Shown: positions 12,234 through 23,600 of the stretch, one piece after another
How the letters are laid out: the number at the start of each line of letters is the position of its first letter
How positions within the stretch are numbered: the first letter of the stretch is position 1
Source: Aphidius gifuensis
Taxonomy: Eukaryota > Arthropoda > Insecta > Hymenoptera > Braconidae
Reading direction: 5' to 3'
NCBI RefSeq assembly: GCF_014905175.1
Contig: NC_057789.1
Coordinates: forward strand, 2,666,001-2,730,000
DNA length: 64,000 nt
Notes under the pieces: generated by a model
Database searches by the model: none
What the model was told of the DNA's origin: nothing
What the model saw: the letters and a program-made list of their open reading frames with translations, nothing else
Made by a program: the position numbers and the translations under genes

Positions 12234-13140
12234 AATTCAATAACAACATAATTTTTAATAAACAAGTACAATATGATGGATAAAAAACAACAACATAACA
12301 ACCAACCGTATCAGTATGGACAAAAGTTGTACAGCACGTTCAATAAAAATAATATGTGCTTGAATTTTCATCTCATGTTCTTAATAAAATCATGAATTAT
12401 TTGCCCCCAATTTAATTTATTTATCATGCCAATGCCAAAGCATTTCATCGAACTGTTTTTTTTTTTTTTTTTTTTCTTTCTATTTTCTCAATTTTCAATT
12501 TTTAAAAAGAAAAAAAAATTGATTGTAATAATTGGCATATATTCTTTGATTGATTTAACATGTTACTTAAAAAATTTTCCATTATCTGTAGTTTTGAATA
12601 ATTTTTTTCATTTACATCACAATTATTGTTTTTTTTTTTTTATCAACATTTAATAATAAAACATTCAAGTAATAATTTTTTAATTTAATTTTTCATATTT
12701 AATCCTTATCCATTAGTTGGTAATTATTTTTAATTTAAAAAGAAACTCATTTAAAAACTTTTTTATATATATTTTTTATTTTACAAAATGTTTGTATATA
12801 AAAATTATTTATATGATTTTTTCAGGTATAAAAATTCATTAACATTATTATAAATTTTCAACAATTGTTATTATATTGGAAGGATGATAGCTTATTTAAA
12901 TTAAAAACAAACAATTGTTTTAAATAATAATTGGATATGAAAATTATTATAATAAATCAGTAATTGTTTAATTAAATTAAACAAAATTGATTTTTGATGA
13001 TTTTTTTTTTTTTGTTCGTTTGCTTTTTTCTAAATTTACTAGTTTTTTTTTCTTGATAAATATATAAATAAATGCAATAACTAAATTGAGCTAATTATTG
13101 TCAATGACAATGGATAATTATATAAAAAAAAAAAAAAAAA
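12234..13140. other. AT-rich intergenic region between convergent genes
   Basis: It holds the 3' flanks of PSME3 (+) and of the first caspase (-), with several AATAAA-like words, long T runs and no supported gene. The open frame around 12426-12653 is mostly Phe from poly-T and is not credible. Confidence 0.5.
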
Positions 13141-14802
13141 TTATTCAGACTGAAATAGTCCAGGGTTTATGTACATTTGCTTGAAGCCAATATTTTCAAC
13201 AATTAAAGTTTGATGTTTAATTTTTTCTCTAGCTGGACGTGACACTTGCTTACGATTATCAATCTGAAATAATTAAAAATTAGTATTTTATTTATTTAAT
13301 TAATAATATGTTAATAATTTATTTTACCAAGTCAAATAATTCTTCAATGTTGGTATTACAAGCGTGTTCCATGAATACTTTACAAAATTTATTGACAAAC
13401 CAACTTCCAGTTGGACGATATGATAAATGTCCAGACATTGTTGAACGTACAATCAACATATTTTGCCAATTTCTATCTGAAACAATGGCATCTTTGGTTG
13501 GAAGAGTTGTTTTTTTGCTGCTGGTGTCTTGATATGTTGAATATTTCTGATTTGGTTGTACCATTTGTTCCAACTCATCTCTATTTGATAAAGAAAAATC
13601 TCCATGGTTATTTTTATATCAATTTTTTAATTAAAATAATTATCACGTACTTGTATGCATGAAATATGAAAACCTTGGGTTTTTTTCTCAAATAAGGACA
13701 TCGTTCAGATGAAAAATATGATATAATTTCAGCGTGTTTAACTGTGTTACCATCAACTCCAACAATAACTGGTGATTTTAGTTTGAGGCTTGAACCTCCT
13801 GGACCTGATATTATAATAAAGCATGAATCTGCACGATACAATTCTTCACGTTTAGTAAATTCTCCAAATGTTTGATGAATTTCCTATTGAATAAAAAATA
13901 TAATTGATTTATTTATTAGAAAAATTAAAGTAATTATTAACATAATAATTGAGCCTACGTTTGCTGTTAGATTTGGTTTAGATAAAACTAAAAATCCCAT
14001 TTGTTGAAAAAGATTTGTCCAATTGATTTCATCTTTTATTGCTGCTGACTTTAGTGCTCCATTGAGTTTATCAAACAGAGTTATTATCAAAACTAAACCT
14101 CGAGGATTTGATTGCATTGGATAAGCAACAACATGAGATGGAAGTAAATCAAGAAATTCATTTGATTTTTTAACTTGAATAACAAGTGGTACATCTTGTT
14201 GCAAATTGGCTTGTAGATTTTCATTACTAAGACAATAATATTTAGAAATTAATTATAATTAATTACAGTATGATAATAATAATATTCGAAATAGAATTTT
14301 TGTTTACTTGTCTCTATTAGCTGCAGAGCTACTTGATTCTGCTTGATGTGTATGGCTGTTACCATCATGTGTTACTACATTCTTATTTTTTCTGCTGTCT
14401 CTCAATGACACGAAACTTGCAGTTGTTGTTGCTGTTGGAATTGTAGTCTTTTCTTCTAGTAAATTGGCAAGATCTTTGTATCCAGTCCTTTTTAAAATAT
14501 TAACAAACTTGCTAAATGCATGTGGTCCTCTTTTTGTTATTTTCATTAGTATTTCTTTAACTATTTCTCGATTATCCAAGTTGGCCTATTAATTTAAAAA
14601 AAAAAAAAAGATTTAATTATAAATGATATGTAAATCTGTGAGAAAAGTTATTTGTACTTACCTCCCAACGAGGAATATTGAGTTCTTTTTCTATAAATAT
14701 ATTATTATTTCCAAATAATTTTGGCCAAATTATTGTGATATCCAAATCATCCACCATTTTATCACAGTATTTTTCAATTAATTTACGATGTTTATCCTCC
14801 AT
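13141..14802 (-). CDS. CARD-containing Dronc-like pseudocaspase (catalytic His and Cys lost)
   Basis: Six exons: 14802-14662, 14585-14308, 14226-13959, 13883-13651, 13580-13328, 13263-13141; all GT..AG with matching phases, 431 residues. Residues ~1-85 form a CARD (MEDKHRKLIEKYCDKMVDDL, later RGPHAFSKFVNILKRTGYKDL). A Ser/Thr/Asn-rich linker and then a caspase domain follow, with SNPRGLVLII, an active-site strand, HLSYRPTGSWF (S1 Arg kept) and the C-terminal YINPG. The catalytic His motif (S-G-H-G in the neighbour) reads SGPGG, so His is replaced by Pro. The QxCRG pentapeptide reads HAYKD; the Tyr codon at 13653-13655 replaces the nucleophilic Cys. Proteolysis should be impossible. A role as apoptosome decoy, scaffold or regulator is inferred. 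It is tandem and co-oriented with an active-looking paralogue. Confidence 0.9.
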
Positions 14803-15055
14803 TATTTATAATAATTATTTACTTATTTAACTAACTAATAAATTGCTTTGTTGCTCACAAAAGTTAATCAACAATTGGACAAATTTTTTACTCCAATTTT
14901 ATGAGACCAAAATCATATTATCACGTTTATATTGACTTATTAAATTTATTTGTAAAAATTTTTTATACTTATTTGTTACTCCAAAAAAAAAATGCAGCTT
15001 ATCACAATTATTTTTTATTGTATATTATTATTTTAAGATGTTATCCAACTACTTG

Positions 15056-15066
15056 TCCCGCCAAAA
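15056..15066. promoter_or_regulatory. E2F-like site upstream of the pseudocaspase
   Basis: TCCCGCCAAAA (reverse strand TTTTGGCGGGA) fits the E2F consensus and lies about 255 bp upstream of the start codon. The same word stands at the corresponding place upstream of the second caspase (17965-17975), although the flanks have diverged. It is one of the few GC-rich words in the duplicated upstream block. Confidence 0.45.
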
Positions 15067-15099
15067 CACAATCACACACAATCTTGTGTCTTGACAATA

Positions 15100-15985
15100 T
15101 AAACAAATAAACTAATTTTGACGGATGAAACCACGAGGATGACTCATATTTCGAACGATCATAGACGTAATAATTGTTGAAAGAAACACAGCATTACTAT
15201 AAAAATTGTTTTTCTTTGTTAATTAAAATAGATAAATATAACAATAGATGACACTGCTTGGCATTATCAAAAATTGTCAGGTGTCATTATTACCAGCACT
15301 ATTTTTTTTATTTATTAGATTAGAAAATTATGATATAAAATTTAAGAGAAACTTTTTAAATTAATTATTTTTTTAAACAACTTAATAATAATTAACAAAA
15401 TAATTTTTGCAAAATATTTTTATTTTCAAAATAGCATTTACAAATTTTACAAATTGTAAAAAAAAAAAGTTATCATTTAAATTTATAAATTCTTTTTTGT
15501 TGTAAAAAAAATTAAGTAGTACAATTTTGTGACAATAATTAATTACTATTTTATGTAAATATAGTTGGCAGCTTTAAATTATCGATTTAATCTCGAGATA
15601 ATTTTTCTGATTGGCAGTTTTTACTGTATTATTTAAAGAAGACAAGATTATAATATAATGATTATATTATTATGATATTTTTTTTCTTTTAAATGTATCT
15701 ATGGCTAACTTATAAAGCATATTTTTTTTGTGAATAATAAGGTAATTTAATTTATGCTGTATTAATTAAATTACATACTGCAAAAATTTGAGACAAGTGT
15801 TCTTCATTTTGAGCAATGAAAATAAAAATTCAATAAATGCAAACTTTAGTCTTAACGGTTTAAAAGTTTTAAAAGCTGAAGCAACTAATTGTTCGTAATG
15901 CTTCTATAAATTAACATAAAATAAAATGCAAAAAATGAGATTAATAATAAAATTATTATAAAGTAATCTGCTCTGTTTCAAACAG
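15100..15985. other. Intergenic sequence between the two caspase copies
   Basis: AT-rich. No gene, RNA or repeat could be supported. The duplicated promoter homology of the downstream copy fades around 15095, after the E2F-like word and the CACAATCTT segment. The 3' end of the second caspase starts at 15986. Confidence 0.5.
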
Positions 15986-17712
15986 TCAAGGATTAAAATA
16001 TAATTGACGATTAAAATTGATTGATCTCACTATTGTTGTTTGACAATATTTACCACGTTTTGAGAGATTTGCTATACACAAGTCCACCTAAAACAATAAT
16101 ATTTTAAAAACACATAAATAATAAATAATAAACATGATATAAATATATTGAAGATTTAATTAAAATATTATGTTATTTTACCAGAATGAATAATTTTCTA
16201 ATATGATAAGTATTTGCATACTTCATAAAAACATAGCAGATTGTGGTGATGAACCAGCTTCCAGTAACTCCATCACGATATGATACAAAGTTAGGTATTG
16301 TTGCTGATGCTATTAATATATCACGATAATTATCAGAATCAAAAATCAATTCAGATTCATCATGAAAACAATTTCTGTCATTTATGCTTTGTATATTTTC
16401 ATCATTATTTATGCCTTTTACAATCATTTGTTCTTCTTGGCCTCTGTAAAAAATATAATTATTATAATATATTAAAATTGATATTAAATTATTAATTTAA
16501 TGATGAAACTATTTTTCCATACCTGCATGATTGAAATATAAAAACTTTGGGTTTGTTTCGTAAAGCTTCACATTTATCATGTGAAAAATACGATATTATT
16601 TCAGACCAATAAACATTACCATTTCGATTATTTACATGTGAATCAATTCCACTTATATATGATTCTTCAACATATTTATTTCTAGATCCATGACCTGATA
16701 TTATTACGAAACATGAATCTACATAATTCAAATCTGGATTTTGTGAAAATGTTCTGATTTCATCATGAATTTGCTGTAGAAAATAATATAGAAAAAAATT
16801 AAAATAATTAAAAATAAATCATGTAAGTTTGTATGAATATATGTTTTATCTTACATCGCCTGTTAAGTTACTTTTACAAATTGTTTTAAAACCCATTTGT
16901 TCAAAGAGATCTTTTAAATTTTTTTCATCATGTTCACTTCCGTTTCTAAGTGGTTCATGAACGTAGTCTGTTAATCTTATAATCAATACAAGTCCACGAG
17001 GATTTGAACACATTGGATATACTGACAGAATTGATGGATGATCCTCAAATTTAGTTGTTTTTTCAACAACAACCTTTAGTGGCCCAAGTTCATTTTGTAG
17101 ATCAAAATCATTGATACTAAAATATTTACAAAAAATTAACTCAATCTATTTTATTCAACTAGAAATTAAATTTAAATTATACAAGAATATATACTTTTCC
17201 AATTGAGCAAGAGTAAAATCCAGATTATCAATATCATCTCCAGGTGATGATGCTGAATAATTGCTATTGTTATTACTATTGTTATTATTATTTGCTGCAA
17301 TATTGTTTTTGTTATCTCTCAATGACATGAAACTTGCTGTTGTTGTTGCTGTTGGAATTGCTGTTTTTTCTTCTAGTAAATTGGCAAGATCTTTGTATCC
17401 AGTCTTTTTTAATATATTAACAAACTTGCTAAATGCATGTGGCCCTCTTGTTGTTATTTTCATCAGTATTTCTTTTACTGTTTCTTGATTATTCAAGTTG
17501 GCCTATTAATTTTAAAAAAAAAGAGTTAATTATAAATGATATGTAAAACTGTGAAAAAAGTTATTTGTACTTAACTTCCAATGAGAAATGTAGACATGGT
17601 TTTCTTGAAATATATTATCTCTAAATAATATTGGCCAAATTATTGTGATGTCCAAATCATCCACCATTTTATCACAGTATTTTTCAATTAATTGACGATG
17701 TTTATCCTCCAT
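15986..17712 (-). CDS. Dronc: CARD-containing initiator caspase, Dronc-like, with damaged exon-1 splice donor
   Basis: Six exons by homology to the neighbouring copy: 17712-17575, 17502-17195, 17116-16855, 16773-16523, 16443-16182, 16087-15986, about 440 residues. The catalytic apparatus is intact: ISGHG supplies the His and QSCRG (split by an intron between its Cys and Gly) supplies the Cys; SNPRG and VSYRDGVTGSWF build the S1 pocket, and the C-terminus is YFNP. The CARD halves lie in exons 1 and 2. The oddity is that the donor, GAG|GTAAGT in the neighbour, reads AAG|TTAAGT here: the obligatory G at 17574 is T. Moving one base to AA|GTTAAGT shifts the frame and meets a stop in exon 2. An upstream in-frame GT (CAT|GTCTAC) would drop a few residues. 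Either the CARD is spliced unusually, the protein starts elsewhere, or the copy is decaying. Confidence 0.82.
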
Positions 17713-17964
17713 GATTTATAATAATTATTTACTTATTTAACTAGCTAATAAATTTCTTTGTTGCTCACAAAAATTAATTAACAATTTGACAAATTTTTTA
17801 TTCCAATTTTATTAGACCAAAATTATATTATCACGTTTATATAAATATATCAAGTTGATTTATAAAAATTTTTATACTTATTTGTTACTCCAAAAAGAAA
17901 TGCAGTTTATCACAATTAAATTTTTATTGCCTATTATTTTTCTAAGATGTTGTTTAACTACTCG

Positions 17965-17975
17965 TCCCGCCAAAA
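17965..17975. promoter_or_regulatory. E2F-like site upstream of the active-type caspase
   Basis: TCCCGCCAAAA lies about 253 bp upstream of the start codon, the same word and distance as in the other copy. Conservation of this GC-rich word between two diverged duplicates suggests function. Binding by E2F is inferred from the consensus only. Confidence 0.45.
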
Positions 17976-18099
17976 CATAATCACCAACAATCTTAATCTT
18001 AAATCATAAATGCATTTTTATCACAATTGACGTAATTTTTTTAATATTTAAATTATCACATGAAAATTAACAACAATGTATTGAGCTATCCACCAGCAT

Positions 18100-18175
18100 T
18101 GTGACGTATCAACAAGTCTTTGTTAAGGGTAACGACCCTGACGTTACTCTCTCTGTGTCATGAGTCACGTCAAAA
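18100..18175. promoter_or_regulatory. Cluster of CRE/AP-1-like sites upstream of the caspase pair
   Basis: Within about 75 bp there are TGACGTAT (18102-18109), TGACGTTA (18139-18146) and TGAGTCACGTCA (18161-18172). The last combines an AP-1 site with a CRE half-site. GTAACG and CGTTAC also form a small inverted repeat around 18130-18145. The cluster lies ~400 bp upstream of the Dronc-like start. No matching cluster was found upstream of the other copy. It could serve an unseen neighbour instead. Confidence 0.35.
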
Positions 18176-18179
18176 AAAT

Positions 18180-20660
18180 ATAACAACTCGAGAAAAATAA
18201 TATTGTCAAAACGGAGTAAACGTGCTGTGTTTATTTGTTTATAATAAATCCTTTCTCTTTTTTTAACTCGTGGTGGTAAAAGGTGATGATAGATAGCGTT
18301 GGGTTGGAGAATGGATACCAGCAGTTGATGATTTAGATTTTTATATTAAAAAATATACACCAGCGGCCATTTTTGTGTAAATTTAATTCAATTTAAATAA
18401 TTGCGCTAAACTTATATTTTCTAAGAATAGAATAGAATAATTATTTATCGAAAATTTATGACTGTATAATCACGACATAAATTTTTTTTTTTATCATGAT
18501 GATATTTTTATTTCATTTCTATTGTATTTCTTAGTAAATGTATTTATCAATTTAATAATAATATATTTATATTGTTAGGTATTAAATTATTTTTATAATT
18601 ACTGTTTGTTAATTTTAAAAATCCATGAGAATATTTTTATAAAATTAAAAATGAAAGGGAAAATAAATTATTTACTATGTTAAATGAAAAATTTATTTGC
18701 TAAAAACAATTTTTATTGACCTGCAAATTTTTATCACATATTCATAGTTCTATCAATAGAAATATAATAATTTTACATTAATTCAAATGAAAATTTATAT
18801 ATCAGATTTATGTACAGTATTGATGTTTGTATAAAAAATATGGATATCAAATTTTTCTTTTAATTATCTAATCCTGTAAATCATAAAACATGATAAGTTA
18901 GAAAAAAAGAAAAAAAACAATCAAATCATTATTTATATTTTTCAAAATTGCATAAAATAATTTTCTTTATAAATCATAATTTTGACAATTCAAATAAACA
19001 AAAAAACATACCAGATTTTATATTTACATTTTTCTTTCATTGAACAAAAAAAAAAATATAAGAACCAAAAAAGTGTAACAATATTGTTCTCATAACTTAG
19101 CAATTTTCAATATAATTTTAAATAATTTTTTCTAAATAATTAAATTACAAAAGCGTCATTTGCCAGCATGCCGAGTTAACAATTTGTCAACTAAAAAAAA
19201 AGAAGAATTTAAAAATAAATTATTGTACACAGATTATATAGCAAACAGTAAAATAACGTTTGACAAAAAAATATTAATTATTGTCGAAGGCATGGCAAAT
19301 GTACGTTAAATTAAAAAAAAAAAAAAAAAAATCAAAAAACCAAAAAAAAAAAAAAAGTTGAAAAAAAAAAAAAAAACTAAAAAAAAAATGCATCACATAT
19401 CAGTATGTAATAAATTTAACAAAAATTATTTTTAGTATACAACAAAAGTAACTAATAAATTGTTTGTTTTTTTTTTTTCGTTTTTTTTTATAATTAAAAT
19501 TAAATCATCTAAAATCTATAACTTATTAAGATCCTAATTATTTTAAAAATCTACATTTTTTATTATTTCATTAATTTATAAATCAAAATTGCATTGTAAT
19601 TAATTTTCATTTGATTTAAAAAAAAAGACAAATTTTGATAATTAGAATTTAAAAATAAACGATGTAATTTGATAAAATAAAATAATCACAATGCAAGAGT
19701 GATAATAATTGGCAATTAGATAAAAAAAAAATTAATTAATGAAGAGTTTTGAACGACGCGACAGCACCCTACTCTAATACTGTTGTCCCAAATGTTAATT
19801 AAATTATTTTGTGATTACAGTCAATTTTGAATACACAAAATACATGACTACAGTTATGAGCAAAAAAATTAAAAAAATCATATCAACTGTTTAAATTTGC
19901 CGAGACATTTGGTCTTAATGAAATTTCAATATTTAATTTTCTTTATATTTGTAAAATGCTTGACATTATTATTAATATGATACAAAATAAATCTATTTAG
20001 ACAAAATTCATCTGAATTTATCAGATAAAAAAAATATTTTTATACTAAAATTGACAATTAATAAATATAATATTGTTTTTCATTTTTTTTTCTTTTAAAT
20101 TTTAAACAACTTATTTTTGCTTTTGGCAAGAATCTCAACAGCTCGTCTTAAGGCAAAATATTAAATTATTTTAAAAAAGAAATTATATAATTATTTTTAA
20201 AATTGAAATTATTTTTAAAAAAATTTTTCTTTAAATATTTATCTTAATAATATTTTGTCATTTTTTTTTTTTTTATTTCAAATGAAAATTTTTTATTAGT
20301 ATTTATCTCTTTTTCTCACTGACATCATTCGGCAATTAATTATTTATTTTCGCTCACGTCTTACATAAAAACCAGAAGAATAAAAAAAAATAAAAAAAAA
20401 AAAAAATTGATACGGATCAACAATAAAACAAATCTCCGTATTATTTCAATCAGCAAGACTCATTCATTTACGTTTTTTTTTTTTTTTCTGTACAATGATC
20501 TAAATAATCTGGAGGGAATGAATGTATTACAATGTTTATAACAAAAAAAAAAAAAAAATAGCAAAGAAAAAAATAAATAAATAACAAATCGCATTCAATC
20601 GCAAAATAGCCAAGTATATACTTTCGCATGAGCAAAGTGATACTGACATAACTAGATAGA
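18180..20660. other. AT-rich intergenic region
   Basis: No gene was recognised. It contains very long A-tracts (about 19310-19390) and further A/T runs. The last part is the 3' flank of the SLC17 transporter. Polymerase slippage could make the run lengths unreliable. Confidence 0.5.
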
Positions 20661-23600
20661 TCAATGTTGTGTTTCGCTAATTGTTTTCATAGCTTCAGTA
20701 TTTTTTCTTTTTTTATTATCCTCATCTTTTTCAGGATTGTCCCATTCTTGTCTCTCACCAGATCCAAACAAATTGTAAAATGTTGCACATACAAAATATA
20801 CACCAGCACATATCATGAATACTTTTCTCCATTTAACTTGTGATGGCTAAAAAATAAAATGTAAATTATAAATTTTAAATAACCAAAGAAAACAAATAAA
20901 AAGATTAAAAATTTAATTACCGCTCCATGAATAATAGTACCAGCTGTAAGTGGTGCTAATAGCCCAGCAAGATTACCAAGACAATTTGTAAATGACATTA
21001 AAATACCAGCAAATCTTGGTGATATATCAAGATGATTAACTTTAAAACCAGAATAAATACCACCATTTAAACCAACTCCAAGTGATAATACAAATACAGT
21101 TAATGCTGGATGACATCCAGTAAATGAAACAATAATAAGAGCAACAGCTGGTCCATATTGACCAATACTATTAACAATTTTTCTTGTTACTGTATGATTA
21201 CATTTACCACTTGTTATCATCCAATCAGCAATATAAGATAATACTAATGACATTATCCACATGGTAACATATGGAAGTGCAGAAACAAGTCCATTCTATT
21301 TTAAATAAAAATAAATTTAAATAATCATTTAAAAAATTAATAAATATCAATTATTTATTTAATAATATATTACCGTTTTTATGTTAAAATGTAAAATTTG
21401 TTTCATAAATGTTGGTAACTCTGTCATAAGAGTTTCGTAACCATAATTTTGTCCCATATGTGCTATTAAAATTGCCCAAAATGGCAATGATGTTATGATT
21501 GATCCCCATGGTACTGGTGGTGACTAAAATAATTAAAAAAATTAATTTATAAAATATTTTAAACAATTATAAATTTAAAAAAATTAATATAAAACTTACT
21601 GATGAACCAGCTGTACCCCAAAGAGCACTGATAATTTTTTTTTTTTCATCTTCTGAAATTGATGGATGTTTTTCTGGATCTTCATATACCATCCATAAAA
21701 ATACAACACACCAAATTGCTCCAACAATACCAAATACATAAAATATTGATGGCCAACCATAATCAGATCCTGACAATAAACCACTCAATGGCATTGAAAC
21801 AACTGTTCCAAATTGTGCACCTATCATTGTTAAATAAAAAAAAAAAAAAAACAAAAAAAGAAATAAATTAATAATTGTTTTTTAAAGTTAAATAATAGAT
21901 TTTTTTATATAATTCAACTTGAATTTTTATTTTTTATTTTTTCAGGAGTATAGACGAAAGTAAGTTCCATTGAATAAATCCAGTTCCAAAGTCCCATAGT
22001 TCTAGTATCCAATTGTCAAGGTCGTTGGTGATTGAATTGCCAAGATGATGCATGTGTGAGCGTATGTTTTATATTTGTTTTTATGTTTGTATATTTTTTG
22101 ATTAGGATATGATGATTGTCAAAAGGATTGGATAGGATAATGTACATTTTTTTTTTTTTTAAATATTGTGCTTACCAGCATATACTGCAGCTCCCATCCT
22201 GCTCCTCTCATTTGGTGGTATCCACTTTGCCAGCAATGCGTGTGTGCATGGCACAATTGGACCCTGTAATAGGGATAATCCATTCCTAGGGCGAGGAAAT
22301 ATACCCGAACAATAAAAAAAAACGTTCATACTCGACTATAATTTTCATTCTAACTTTGTACTTGTTTTTTTCACAATAAAATTCAATTTTTTTTTATTTT
22401 TATTATCTATTTATTTTATAAATATAAAATGAATAAATAATTTAATTCTAATTTTGATAATAATTTTAATGGAAAATATATATTATATTATATGTATTGA
22501 TAATCAGCTTGAATTTTTTTTTTAAAGTTTTACCTCCCTCTAAAGAATTTTTTTCTCTCTATTTCATGTATTCCAATTAATTGATTACTTACCTCACCAA
22601 GGCCTTGAATAAAACGAACAGTCATTAACCACCAGTATCCTGATTCAGCAGCATAAGGAACAAGAAGACCGAATAATGAATTTATCAACATTCCAATGCC
22701 AAGAAAATATTTTGATCCATAACGTTTTGCAAGTATTCCAAATGGTATTTGTGTTACAACATAGCCATAAAAAAATGAACTCAGAAGCCATCCTTGTTCT
22801 TTTGTATCCCATTTAAAAGATCCATTAGATTTCTGTAATTTAATTATTAAATTATTACTCCATATATTTTAGTTTAAATAAATAACAAAATTAATAAATT
22901 TTACATATTTTTTTTTTTTTCAATTCTTCAATTGAGTTATTAAATTTTTAAGTAAATAATTTAAAAAAAAAAAAGATAAAATAAAATATACAATGAATTT
23001 ATTTTCAAGATCATATGTAATAAAATTTTAATGGCATTATTTAAGTCCCAACAATTATTATACAAAGTGAGTTATGTAACTTTGATGTATCATATTATAA
23101 ATTGGTATATAAAACCAACATCCAATCAAAAAATTTGATTAGATAATTCAACTGAATCACAGCTTAATTTTTAATATTTGTCGTTGTTGTTGTTATTGTT
23201 TTTTAATTATTGATACTATTGATAAATCATATAAACTTACATCATCTTCAATAGGAACCTCTGCATTTTGATCAAGACATTCATTTGAGGAAGTATAATT
23301 TTCTCCATTAACTGCTTTTTGATCAACCATAGCAACAATTGCAACAGACATATTTGTTCTCATAATATATGCATTTGCCATACCCAAAAAAAGCATTAAT
23401 ATAACAAAGTGTCGTGATCCCAGCATCCCTGTAACAAAAAATAAATCCATTAATTATTTGTCCTATTTTACATTAACTATTTATTATCTGCTTTAAATTT
23501 AATTAAATAAATCATTTAGAAAATAAGAATTTTTTATATAAATTTATCTTTCAAGGAAATATTTATTTTTATTATTATTATTATTGCAATAAACACACAC

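Noticed and set aside
12426..12653. 75-codon plus-strand frame downstream of PSME3
   Set aside because: Composed mostly of Phe, Lys and Ile from poly-T/poly-A; no splice context and no recognisable domain.
17261..17488. Plus-strand Leu-rich frame over caspase exon 2
   Set aside because: Antisense of the Asn/Ser linker and CARD exon; the hydrophobic run is a by-product of AAC/AAT codons.
18121..18175. tRNA-like GC-rich patch upstream of the caspases
   Set aside because: No cloverleaf, A box or B box could be found; the sequence is better read as CRE/AP-1-like sites.
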